Translations under genes and position numbers: made by a program
The notes under the pieces: generated by a model
What the model was told of the DNA's origin: nothing
The model's input: only the letters and a program-made list of their open reading frames with translations
Database searches by the model: none
From: Gluconobacter japonicus
Lineage (GTDB): Bacteria > Pseudomonadota > Alphaproteobacteria > Acetobacterales > Acetobacteraceae
Direction: 5' to 3'
Assembly (NCBI RefSeq): GCF_002723975.1
Contig: NZ_BEWO01000002.1
Location: 124,001 to 188,000 of the forward strand
DNA length: 64,000 nucleotides
Part shown: positions 8,403 through 19,249 of the stretch, in pieces
Position numbering within the stretch: position 1 is the stretch's first letter
Layout: every line of letters begins with the position of its first letter

Positions 8403-9692
8403 TCAGACACCAAAAAACAGACGGGAAATGACATCAAGGCCAGCCCCCGCCAGAAAACCCACGACAGTCCCGTTGACGCGGATGTAGGCGAGATCTCGCC
8501 CCACACGAGCCTCCAGACGCTGCGCCAGATCGTCGCCGTCCCAACCTGACATGACATTGGCAATGAACCCGGCCAGCTTGTCCCTTATTCCGGGAAGTAA
8601 CCTGGAAACCATACGTTCCACGGCCTGATTGATCCGCTCTCGCAGGGCATCGTTTTCACGCATTGAGCCTGCCAACCCGATAATGGCAGCATCCAGAACC
8701 GATGCGCTCCAGCCCTCGTCTTTAGCGCAATCTTCTTCCGCCATGCGACGGACCCGATCCCAAAGTTCCCCGCTCCACGCCTTGAGACTGGAATGAGTCA
8801 GAACCGAGCCAATAGCTTGCGTCATATCCTGACGACGTTCGGGGTCAGTTTCCATACGATCGATTTCGGCTCTCACCCATGCCGTAAAACCATGTCGGAT
8901 TTCCGAATCCATGGGGTCGATACGTTCGATTTCCGCTTGGAGAGCCGTCAATACACGATTGGAGACAGAGCCTCCAATGGCCCATCCGAGGAAACGACCA
9001 CCCTGCTCACGAACACGGTCTTCAACAAACTGTCTTAGGTCACCTTCTTTTGCCGCAACTGTCATCTTGAGCTTGGCCAGCAGGAAAGACAGCACCTCCT
9101 GATGCATTTCGCTGTCGACCATGGCCCGCATGGCACGCGAGACCAGAGGAGCCATTTCCTCACCGTTCAGAAGAACTGGCAACGCCCGGGACAAAGCGGA
9201 GCTTGCCCGACCGTCTTCAAGACGATCAAAAAGGCTGGGAATACTGGCCCTGAGAGTCGCAACCAATGTAAGACGGGTCGAAGGCTCGCTCAGAGCATCG
9301 GCGATCAGGCCCGGCAGGTCGATTTTTGAGAGCGCGCGGTGGACATCGGCCTCGGTGAAAAACTGACCGGAGACGAATTTTCCAAGAGCTTGGCCCAGAC
9401 GAACTTTCTGACGTGGCAGAATAGCCGTATGCGGAATGGGAATCCCCAACGGATGCCGGAACAGGGCCGTTACGGCAAACCAGTCCGCCAGTCCGCCGAC
9501 GACACCGGCCTTTGCACCAGCCCTAAGAATACTGAGAGCCCAACTCTCTTCATGAAGGTGATGCGCCGCAAGATAGGTCGTCCCCGTCGCGAGTGCCCCC
9601 ATGCCGATCAGCAAAGCGCCAGCCAATCTGGAAGGCGAATTAGGCCGCTGCGAGTAGGCCTGACTGACATCTTTCTTCATATCCGGATGCAT
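8403..9692 (-). CDS. DUF445 membrane-anchored protein
   Basis: DUF445-family protein (YjiN/YheB-like) of 429 residues; function is unknown in the family. A first hydrophobic segment (about residues 24-43) is followed by the family block GLADWFAVTALFRHPLGIPIPHTAILPRQK, a long amphipathic helical middle likely to lie against the membrane, and a C-terminal hydrophobic segment (VVGFLAGAGLDVISRLFFG). The gene is transcribed divergently from ppc with 68 bases between them. There is no functional link to its neighbours visible in the sequence. Confidence 0.85.
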   Translation of the reverse strand: MHPDMKKDVSQAYSQRPNSPSRLAGALLIGMGALATGTTYLAAHHLHEESWALSILRAGAKAGVVGGLADWFAVTALFRHPLGIPIPHTAILPRQKVRLGQALGKFVSGQFFTEADVHRALSKIDLPGLIADALSEPSTRLTLVATLRASIPSLFDRLEDGRASSALSRALPVLLNGEEMAPLVSRAMRAMVDSEMHQEVLSFLLAKLKMTVAAKEGDLRQFVEDRVREQGGRFLGWAIGGSVSNRVLTALQAEIERIDPMDSEIRHGFTAWVRAEIDRMETDPERRQDMTQAIGSVLTHSSLKAWSGELWDRVRRMAEEDCAKDEGWSASVLDAAIIGLAGSMRENDALRERINQAVERMVSRLLPGIRDKLAGFIANVMSGWDGDDLAQRLEARVGRDLAYIRVNGTVVGFLAGAGLDVISRLFFGV

Positions 9693-9760
9693 GTATGCCT
9701 CGATAGCATCATCCTCATGCCCTGTCGCGGTCGCAACAAGGTTGCGCTTACAGGCCGGGC

Positions 9761-12583
9761 ATGGAACATAACTTGCCCGTTTTCAATTTACCTTCCGCAG
9801 AAGCGAGACTGCTCCCGATGTCTGACTGCGCCTCCCGGCACGACACATCCCTTTCCGCACGCATCGACACCATGACCGCGCAGCTTATTAAAGAGCGTAA
9901 TGGTCTGGGTGATCTGATTGCCTCCATTGGTGAGGATCTGTCTATCGGTAAGGGTGAGAAGATCGAGGAGCTGGAACAGACCGTTCGTGCCTTGCGCGAC
10001 GAACATTTCATCCAGCGTGCTGCTCATCTACGTCAGTATGTCGGCCTGGATGACGCCAATCCTGCAACGCGTCTCGAACAGGTTGCAGCACGCCTGGTCG
10101 AACAGGCAGCCTCTCCGGAAGTCCTCTCCAAAGCTGCCATTGCAGCCGTTTTTACGGCTCACCCAACTTTTGCTCTGGCAGATCATGTCTATGCTCTTCT
10201 GGCTGAACGGGCTTCAGATCCTGAACTGCCCCTGCCATGTCTGACAACGCACCGCCGTGCGACGCCACCGACACTCGCACATGAACAATCTCTGGCTCTT
10301 GCAGCAATTCTGCGTGGCCGTGATGCACTCGATGACCTGAGCGCATCCCTTATCGAACACATGACCTCCCGATGGGCCAATGAAGCCGATCATGTCGATC
10401 CCGCTCCGGTCATTCTGGCAAGCTGGGTCGGCTTTGATACTGATGGGCGCAACGACATCGGCTGGTGGGACACGATCCGCATCCGGCTGGAACTCAAACT
10501 TGCGCAGCTTGAGCGGCTTGACGCAGGCCTTACTGGCCTCAATCTGCAGGAGTCAGCTCTGGCAATGCGCGTCCGTCGCGCCATGGAAGCCGTCAAAACG
10601 CAACATGCAGCCTGCCCATCCGGAAAGCATGCCGCTCCTGAAAGCATTCGTGACTTTGCCCAGACACTGATCACACATCGCGAGAAAGCTCTCCTCGATG
10701 CACGCGAGCTTCTTCCCCTCTTCCGCGATGCCGCCACAGATCTGGACGCTTCAGCAACCCTGACGCTGAGGACCATTCGTGCTGGCTTCATGAGCCATGG
10801 TCTGGGCATCGCGCATATTCATACACGCCTCAATGCCGCTCAGATCTATAATGTTGCCCGGACGCGCCTTGGCCTGACGGATGACCCCGCACTCCCGTCC
10901 CGCCGCCGCGTACTTTTATCTCGCATCAATGATGCTCTCGACGACCTGACACCACGTCATGTAGATTTCGGTTCGCTTCTTGTAGAGCCCGCTTCTGCCG
11001 CCCGCCTGATGATGACGATGGCGCAGATCCTCAAGCACATCGATTCCGGTTCGCCCATCCGCTTCCTGATTGCCGAGACGGAAAGTGGTTACACCCTTCT
11101 CGCGACACTTTGGCTCGCGCGCCTGTTTGGGATTCAGGACCATCAGATCGAAATTTCCCCGCTTTTCGAGACAGAAAGCGCGCTGGAAAATGGCGAAACA
11201 ATTCTTGAGGAAGCCTTCCGCTCTCCACACTGGCGAAACTATCTGCGCGCCAACGGTCGTCTGTCTCTGCAATTTGGGTATTCTGACTCTGGGCGCTACG
11301 TTGGCCAATTGGCGGCAACGAATCTTGTTGAACGCCTACGGATGCGCACGCTGGATCTTCTCAAGGAACATGACCTTGAAGATGTCTCCCTGACGCTGTT
11401 CGATACGCACGGTGAAAGTATTGGCCGCGGTGCGCACCCGTTCAGTCTGCGTCAACGCCTCGACTACTTCTCCCCTGCCCGCACACGGATTGCTTTCCGC
11501 GAGGCAGGTGTAGGCTGCCGGGTAGAAACGGCCTTTCAGGGCGGCGATGGTTACACGCTCTTCGGGACAAACAGCATTGCCGCGTCCACCATCGCAACTT
11601 TGGCTGAACATGTCGCTCATGTCCCTACCAGCGTAAACGATCCGGTCTATGATCGCCCTGATTTTGCCGCTGATTTCTTTTCCACGATTGCGCTCGATAT
11701 GGGCACGCTCGTCAACGATCCAGGCTACGCGGCTCTTCTGAGCGCTTTCGGGCCATCTCTTATCGACAAGACAGGCTCGCGCCCTTCTGCGCGACAGTCT
11801 GATGCCGCAACCGTAACCCGCATCACACACCCCAGTCAGCTTCGGGCCATTCCGAACAACGCCATTCTCCAGCAACTCGGCTGGTGGGCGAATGTTCTGC
11901 ATGGCCTGGGCAACGCCGCACAGCGTCATCCGGAAACTTTCGAGCATTTCGTGACCAGTTCGCCGCGTTTCCGCGAAGCCATGGATTTTGCACGTCAGGC
12001 GTTAGCCCATTCTGATCTGGAGGTTCTGCGGGCAACCGTACGCCAGCTTGATCCGGGAACATGGCTTGATCGGGCTTCCAAAGCGGAGGACGAAGAAGAG
12101 CGCCAGAATTATCTGACCATCTCACACGGTCTCGAAGTGCTACAGTTCTGGACGAGCGCTCCCGCAATGTTCCGTCGTATCCAGACGGACCACATCGCCT
12201 TGCGGGCAGCATGGCCAGATGCACCGCATATGGAACCCTGTGAAAAGCTGCTTCATGCCATCCGGTTTGCTCTCATTGACCGACTATGGCTTCTCTCCAC
12301 CCGCATCCCCTATTTTGGGCCACGCAATAATCTGACGCGGGATTCCATAACAAATCTTATCCTGTGCCTTGATATTCCACGTTCGCTCGATCTTCTGGAT
12401 GACCTGTTTCCCATGTCCGCTCTCAGCGTCTCCAATCTTGATTTCGGGGAACCGGGAGGCGCGGGAGAAGAAAGCGGCTTTGCACGTGAACATCGTGAGA
12501 TCTTCCAGCCACTGGAACGGTGCTTTAATCTGCTCAGAGAAATTGGCATTGCGATCATGCACGCCAACCGTGCTTTCGGTTAA
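9761..12583 (+). CDS. ppc: Divergent phosphoenolpyruvate carboxylase
   Basis: Homologue of PEP carboxylase, which makes oxaloacetate from PEP and bicarbonate to refill the TCA cycle. The 940-residue length and landmarks fit: VFTAHPT with H134 (E. coli H138), PLFET with E470 and GYSDSGR with D509 (the metal ligands), and SIGRG with R556 (E. coli R587). Several residues differ from the canonical enzyme: the FHGRGGS loop reads FDTHGES, so the positions of H579 and R581 are Asp and His, and the lysine after YSDS(G/A) is Arg512. The GGDRDGNP block is also altered. Activity is therefore likely but not certain. It may be a lineage-specific PEPC clade or a PEPC-like protein. Start could also be a downstream ATG (residue 20). 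Confidence 0.82.
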   Translation: MEHNLPVFNLPSAEARLLPMSDCASRHDTSLSARIDTMTAQLIKERNGLGDLIASIGEDLSIGKGEKIEELEQTVRALRDEHFIQRAAHLRQYVGLDDANPATRLEQVAARLVEQAASPEVLSKAAIAAVFTAHPTFALADHVYALLAERASDPELPLPCLTTHRRATPPTLAHEQSLALAAILRGRDALDDLSASLIEHMTSRWANEADHVDPAPVILASWVGFDTDGRNDIGWWDTIRIRLELKLAQLERLDAGLTGLNLQESALAMRVRRAMEAVKTQHAACPSGKHAAPESIRDFAQTLITHREKALLDARELLPLFRDAATDLDASATLTLRTIRAGFMSHGLGIAHIHTRLNAAQIYNVARTRLGLTDDPALPSRRRVLLSRINDALDDLTPRHVDFGSLLVEPASAARLMMTMAQILKHIDSGSPIRFLIAETESGYTLLATLWLARLFGIQDHQIEISPLFETESALENGETILEEAFRSPHWRNYLRANGRLSLQFGYSDSGRYVGQLAATNLVERLRMRTLDLLKEHDLEDVSLTLFDTHGESIGRGAHPFSLRQRLDYFSPARTRIAFREAGVGCRVETAFQGGDGYTLFGTNSIAASTIATLAEHVAHVPTSVNDPVYDRPDFAADFFSTIALDMGTLVNDPGYAALLSAFGPSLIDKTGSRPSARQSDAATVTRITHPSQLRAIPNNAILQQLGWWANVLHGLGNAAQRHPETFEHFVTSSPRFREAMDFARQALAHSDLEVLRATVRQLDPGTWLDRASKAEDEEERQNYLTISHGLEVLQFWTSAPAMFRRIQTDHIALRAAWPDAPHMEPCEKLLHAIRFALIDRLWLLSTRIPYFGPRNNLTRDSITNLILCLDIPRSLDLLDDLFPMSALSVSNLDFGEPGGAGEESGFAREHREIFQPLERCFNLLREIGIAIMHANRAFG

Positions 12584-12669
12584 AAACGAAACATTATAAC
12601 AACGTCTTGTCTGCAAGGCAGCTATGCGATTAGAGAAGGGCAACACAATCAGCAGAAAGCCCTTTCTGA

Positions 12670-14259
12670 ATGCTACGCAAGGCTCTTCTTCTCGGTGTTG
12701 CCATGATGGCAACACCTGTTTTCGCCGCTGAGACAGCCAAGGATACACCTGCGCCGAATGCCGATAGCGTCACGCGCGCGACGGTCGTCGTTGATGGTAC
12801 GACCATCCCTTATCAGGCTGTTGCGGGAACCATTCTGGTTCATGGTGCTGGCTATAATGATTCAAACGACGTTCTGAACAAACGCGGGGTCAAGGTTGAA
12901 GCCGGGAAGGATGATGAGGATAAAAATCCTCCTGTCGCTTCCATGTTCTACACAGCCTATTTCAAGGAAGGCGTTCCCTCAGCCAAGCGCCCGATCACCT
13001 TCCTGTATAATGGCGGTCCTGGTTCAGCATCCGTCTGGGTTCATATGGGCACATTCGGACCACGCCGCGTAAATACGCCGGGCGACCAGCATCTCCCCGC
13101 CGCTCCTTACGCCCTGATTAACAACCCACAGTCCCTACTTGATGTTTCGGATGTGGTGTTTGTCGACGCACCGGGGACAGGCTTTTCCCGGATCGCAGGC
13201 AAGGATGCTGCCAAGGAATTTCTGGGCGTCGACGGAGACGGTGAAGCCTTCACGCACTTCATTTCCAAGTTTTTAGCGAAGTACCATCGCTATAACTCAC
13301 CGAAATATCTGTTCGGTGAAAGCTACGGTACAATGCGCTCAGCAGTCGTCATCAATGATCTTGAGCAGGAAGAAAACATCGACTTCAACGGTGTCATTCT
13401 TCTTTCCCAGATCCTGAACTACGACAACAGCGCTGATGGCCCGCAATTCAATCCCGGCGTCGACGACCCTTACGTTCTTGCACTTCCAACTTACGCCGCG
13501 ACCGCCTGGTATCACCACTGCCTGCCGCAGCAGCATGCTGATCTGAAAGCCTTCCTGAAGGAAGTCGAACATTTTGCAGTAACGGACTACACCGTCGCTC
13601 TGCGTCAGGGTGCAGACCTGCCTGAGAATGAGCGTCAGGCCATTGCCGAAAAGCTCCATGACTACACGGGCCTTCCGACTGATTATATCCTGCGGTCAGA
13701 CCTTCGCGTAAACGGCGGACAGTTCGAGCAGCAGCTCCAGGCCAAGACAGGCATGGCGACGGGTCGTCTCGATACACGCTATTCGAGCCCAACGCTTGAT
13801 CCAATGTCCAAAGAAGTGGATTACGATCCACAGTCCAGCGCCATCAGTTCGGCCTATGTGTCGGTCTTTAACGACTATGTCCGCAATACGCTGAAGTACG
13901 GCACGGACGAGACCTATCGTCTGTTCAACCCGGAAGATCACTGGGACAACAAGCACACGCAGCCAGGCCACGGTTATCAGCCAAAAGGCGTTCCGAACGT
14001 CATGAGCGATCTCGCCATGGCCATCAAGACGAACCCCAATCTGCATGTTATGCTGAATGGCGGCTACTACGATCTCGCAACGCCTTATTATGAGGGCATT
14101 TACGAGATGAAGCACCTACCGATGCCTCTGAACCTTCAGAAGAATATCGAATACGCCCAGTATTCTTCGGGACACATGGTTTACGTGGACCCCAATGCTC
14201 TTCAACAGTTACATGACAATGTTGCAGCCTTTATCCGCCGTACTGATAACCTGCACTGA
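12670..14259 (+). CDS. Secreted S10-family serine carboxypeptidase
   Basis: Peptidase family S10 homologue. A signal peptide covers about residues 1-19 (hydrophobic stretch, then VFAA-ETA), so the enzyme should act in the periplasm or outside. The oxyanion block LYNGGPGSAS, the nucleophile S218 in FGESYGT, D468 in LNGGYYDLATP and H502 in YSSGHMVYVD complete the triad. At 529 residues it is a normal size for bacterial S10 proteins. It is monocistronic: ppc ends 86 bases upstream and a strong hairpin follows. Substrate is unknown; peptide scavenging is a reasonable guess. Confidence 0.9.
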   Translation: MLRKALLLGVAMMATPVFAAETAKDTPAPNADSVTRATVVVDGTTIPYQAVAGTILVHGAGYNDSNDVLNKRGVKVEAGKDDEDKNPPVASMFYTAYFKEGVPSAKRPITFLYNGGPGSASVWVHMGTFGPRRVNTPGDQHLPAAPYALINNPQSLLDVSDVVFVDAPGTGFSRIAGKDAAKEFLGVDGDGEAFTHFISKFLAKYHRYNSPKYLFGESYGTMRSAVVINDLEQEENIDFNGVILLSQILNYDNSADGPQFNPGVDDPYVLALPTYAATAWYHHCLPQQHADLKAFLKEVEHFAVTDYTVALRQGADLPENERQAIAEKLHDYTGLPTDYILRSDLRVNGGQFEQQLQAKTGMATGRLDTRYSSPTLDPMSKEVDYDPQSSAISSAYVSVFNDYVRNTLKYGTDETYRLFNPEDHWDNKHTQPGHGYQPKGVPNVMSDLAMAIKTNPNLHVMLNGGYYDLATPYYEGIYEMKHLPMPLNLQKNIEYAQYSSGHMVYVDPNALQQLHDNVAAFIRRTDNLH

Positions 14260-14268
14260 TTAACAACT

Positions 14269-14302
14269 CTGTAGTGGGAGAATATTTTATCTCCCACTAC
14301 AG
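14269..14302 (+). terminator. Hairpin after the carboxypeptidase gene
   Basis: A perfect 13-base-pair stem (14269-14281 with 14290-14302) with an 8-base AT-rich loop follows the stop codon by about 10 bases. No run of T follows, so it may act as a 3' stabilising hairpin or a weak terminator. Confidence 0.55.
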
Positions 14303-14721
14303 ACACCGTCTTTTATTCGGCGAGAACCAGCCAGCCACCCGATCCGGATCAACACATGATTCGGCCCCCCTGAGAGCAAATTGATGCACTCCCCATAACT
14401 TTAGGGGCGGCATATTGTTTTCAGAGCACCGGACACTGAAAATCCAAGTCAAACGATCTATATCTGCCCGACGGAAACAGAGGCAAAATAGATTGCGCTT
14501 GTCATCAGGCAGCCCATCCAAGGCATAGCCTGCGTCAAATGGTGCTCATCACCATTAACAAAGCCAAAATCCGGTAATTTTGCGCGTTATCACTTAGCTC
14601 TCACTTAAATGTAGCGCAAAAAAAGCTCTCGGCCCTTCCATCTAACTAACAGCAAAAACGCCAATGACGGACTAAGTGTTAGCTCTATTGTGAAGCTGCA
14701 TTCGTAGCTCACTGATATTCA
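14303..14721. other. Intergenic stretch, no recognised gene
   Basis: About 420 bases between the carboxypeptidase hairpin and the fusA terminator, more AT-rich than the flanks. On the minus strand a short frame (14297-14521, TTG start) encodes about 74 residues including DRLTWIFSVRC and DPDRVAGWF. It has no good ribosome binding site and I do not recognise it; it could be a relic or chance. No tRNA or mobile-element signature is visible. Confidence 0.4.
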
Positions 14722-14756
14722 ACAAAAAACCCCGCCAGATTGCTCTGACGGGGTTT
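14722..14756 (-). terminator. Intrinsic terminator of fusA
   Basis: Stem of 13 pairs (14727-14739 with 14744-14756) with a 4-base loop, and a run of A on the plus strand that becomes U6 in the minus-strand transcript. One position is a C-A mismatch if read on the plus strand but a G-U pair in minus-strand RNA, showing that it serves fusA, which ends 24 bases upstream. Confidence 0.85.
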
Positions 14757-14779
14757 GTCGTTCACCGGAGGTGAAAAGA

Positions 14780-16882
<2,103 letters not shown>

Positions 16883-16900
16883 GGAGAACCTCCAAAAAAC

Positions 16901-16934
16901 AATAAAAGGTGTTTCAGTCTGGACTGAAACACCT
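16901..16934 (-). terminator. Terminator-like hairpin between rpmB and fusA
   Basis: A perfect 12-base-pair stem (16907-16918 with 16923-16934) with a 4-base loop, followed in the minus-strand transcript by UUUUAUUGUUUUUU. It directly precedes the fusA ribosome binding site (about 16888-16894). It should terminate rpmB transcripts, but because nothing between it and fusA could hold a promoter, it also lies in any fusA leader and may act as an attenuator. Confidence 0.7.
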
Positions 16935-17048
16935 CCGCTGCGGCTCGTTAAAGCCGAACCTGATTTGTCCCAGTGGCGGCTGAATGACCCAGACCGCCAT
17001 GGTTTTCAAGAGTAATCTTTATGAACCGACCAAAGCCGGAAAGATTTC

Positions 17049-17351
17049 TCAGGCAGTCTGTGCAGCCTTACGTTCCTGAACGCGCAGGATACGGCGCTTG
17101 ATGACCTGAGCTTCTTCAGGAAGCTTGCGGTTCGGCGTTCCCAGCAGGAACGAATCCAGCCCACCATTGTGCTCGATCGTACGGATACCGTTGGTGGAAA
17201 GGCGCATACGCACCGAAGCACCAAGAATATCGGAGATCAGCGTGGTCTCCTGCAGGTTGGGGAGAAAACGACGGCGGGACTTGTTATTGGCGTGGCTGAC
17301 GTTATTGCCCGTCAGCACGCCCTTGCCCGTGACCTGGCAACGGCGAGACAT
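17049..17351 (-). CDS. rpmB: 50S ribosomal protein L28
   Basis: Ribosomal protein L28 of the large subunit. The 100-residue sequence starts [27 protein letters not shown]-like and continues RRFLPNLQ, the typical alphaproteobacterial form, longer at the C-terminus than the E. coli protein. The region between its stop and fusA holds several small inverted repeats and a terminator-like hairpin. It lies on the same strand as fusA; whether the two share a transcript depends on readthrough. Confidence 0.96.
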   Translation of the reverse strand: MSRRCQVTGKGVLTGNNVSHANNKSRRRFLPNLQETTLISDILGASVRMRLSTNGIRTIEHNGGLDSFLLGTPNRKLPEEAQVIKRRILRVQERKAAQTA

Positions 17352-17446
17352 GGTAGCACTTTCCTCGATGCTGGATGACGCAGGACAGCGAGGCCCGGCG
17401 TGTTCCGTAAATCAGGCGCGGCTTATGGCGAACGATAGGCCTTTCG

Positions 17447-19249
17447 TCAAGCCCTCATGACTGTTTCGCCCGCCTGAACCGACCACATTCGGGCATAATA
17501 ACCGTTTTTACGGAGCAATTCAAAATGGGTACCGCGCTCAACGATCCGCCCGGCATCAAGAACAACGATCTGATCCGCATCCTGAATCGTTGAAAGACGA
17601 TGCGCTACGATGACGGTCGTCCGTGACTGGGCCAGTTCGCGCAACTCCTGCTGGATTGCGGCTTCCGTCCACGTATCGAGTGCGCTGGTTGCTTCATCCA
17701 GCAACAAAATCCGTGGGTCCTTGAGCAGCACACGGGCAATCGCCGCACGTTGTTTTTCGCCACCAGAAAGTTTCAGTCCACGCTCGCCAACAACCGTTTC
17801 ATATTTTTCTGGCAGTTCATCGATAAAGTCATGAATCTGCGCTTTACGGGCTGCCTGATGAACCTCTTCTTCCGGAGCCGAGGGATCTCCGTAAGCGATA
17901 TTTTCTCCAATCCCTGCATTAAACAGAACCGTATCCTGCGGGACAGTCCCGATGACGCGCTGAAGATCTTCCACAGCGACATCCCGCAAATCATGACCAT
18001 CAATCCGGATCGCACCTGACGTTGGATCATAGGCCCGCGTCAGAAGCCGCCCCATGGTGGATTTGCCAGACCCGGTATGCCCTACGATGGCCAGGGATGT
18101 GCCTGCAGGGATTTCCAGTGAAATATTATGAAGAATCTGACGCGCAGGATCGTAACTGAAGGACACATGATCGAATGTGATCCTTGCTGCGCCACCATCA
18201 GCCAGCCTGACCGGAAGATGGACAGGGTTGGCTGCTTCGACGATTTCAGAATGCGTCCCCAGAAGCTCAAGATAGTTTTCAAGATCAACCCGGGCATTGC
18301 GCCATCCGGCACTCACATAATTCAGCGCCCCCACTGAACTATATAATCCACGCAGATAACTTCCGATCAGGACGAACTGAGCAACACCAATCCGGTGCAG
18401 CACAATATCATGTGCGGCCAACCCCAGAAGAGCCGTCGTTGCACAGGCAATCAACAGGCTTCGCGCCATCTGGGAAAAGCCAACAAGTCTTTTTAGCCGG
18501 ATTTCCGCACTTTTCAGCGCCTGCCTGGAGCGGTCATACCGCAGAATTTCCTGACGACTGTTTGCAAAACTTCGAACAGTCTCGAAATTCAGCATACTGT
18601 CGACAAGCTGATATTGCGCCTGACTGTTGGCTGTGTTCCGCGCCCTCCGCGCTGTCATGCGCATCCGCGTAAAAACGTAGGAGACAGCCGCATAAACGCC
18701 GATCCCGGCAACAACAATCGCGACATATCGCCAGTCAAACACACGCAGGATGACGAAAAGCGTCATCACTAACTCAATCGTATTGGGCAGCACGTTAAAA
18801 AGTACGAGGCTGAGTAGCGTTCCGACGGCATCGGAGCCCCGATCCAGCGTTCTTGTCAGTGCTCCGGTCTGGCGATCCAGATGAAACCGCACACTCATGG
18901 CATGAAGATGCTCAAGCCCGACCAGAGCCACCCGACGCTGAAGATCGGCCTCAAGTGGGGCAATAAGCATTTCGCGGAGAGGAGTTGAAATCCCCGCGAC
19001 CACCCGAATGATCGTATATTGTGCGATCAGCCAGACAGGAATTGCGAGAAGCGCCTGATGCTCTGACAGGGCAGCAACCATGCGACTGAAGACCCAGGGC
19101 GTTGCAACAGTCGTTCCGCTTTCAACAAGGAGAAGAACAAGAGCTACGCCGACCCAAAAGAAGGTACGCACAGGATTTTCGGGGCGGATTTTTTTCCAGA
19201 GTTGCCCTAACGGCAGCATTTCCGACGTCGAATCGTATTTCTTTGACAT
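17447..19249 (-). CDS. Atm1-like ABC exporter (ATPase-permease fusion)
   Basis: Homodimeric ABC exporter half-transporter of 600 residues: six transmembrane segments (about 30-320) then an ATPase domain with Walker A GHTGSGKST, signature LSGGEKQRAAIAR and Walker B ILLLDEATSALD. The membrane domain carries blocks typical of the Atm1/ABCB7/HMT1 group, namely FHLDRQTGALTRTLDRG, LFNVLPNTIEL and DSMLNFETVRSF. Known relatives export glutathione-linked sulfur or metal conjugates, which would suit a cell with an active suf operon 9 kb away. The start overlaps that of the divergent Nudix gene; an in-frame ATG at 19219 is an alternative. Confidence 0.87.
   Translation of the reverse strand: MSKKYDSTSEMLPLGQLWKKIRPENPVRTFFWVGVALVLLLVESGTTVATPWVFSRMVAALSEHQALLAIPVWLIAQYTIIRVVAGISTPLREMLIAPLEADLQRRVALVGLEHLHAMSVRFHLDRQTGALTRTLDRGSDAVGTLLSLVLFNVLPNTIELVMTLFVILRVFDWRYVAIVVAGIGVYAAVSYVFTRMRMTARRARNTANSQAQYQLVDSMLNFETVRSFANSRQEILRYDRSRQALKSAEIRLKRLVGFSQMARSLLIACATTALLGLAAHDIVLHRIGVAQFVLIGSYLRGLYSSVGALNYVSAGWRNARVDLENYLELLGTHSEIVEAANPVHLPVRLADGGAARITFDHVSFSYDPARQILHNISLEIPAGTSLAIVGHTGSGKSTMGRLLTRAYDPTSGAIRIDGHDLRDVAVEDLQRVIGTVPQDTVLFNAGIGENIAYGDPSAPEEEVHQAARKAQIHDFIDELPEKYETVVGERGLKLSGGEKQRAAIARVLLKDPRILLLDEATSALDTWTEAAIQQELRELAQSRTTVIVAHRLSTIQDADQIVVLDAGRIVERGTHFELLRKNGYYARMWSVQAGETVMRA

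Noticed and set aside
14297-14521. 74-residue minus-strand frame before fusA terminator
   Set aside because: TTG start without a ribosome binding site and no recognisable domain; kept only as a note on the gap.
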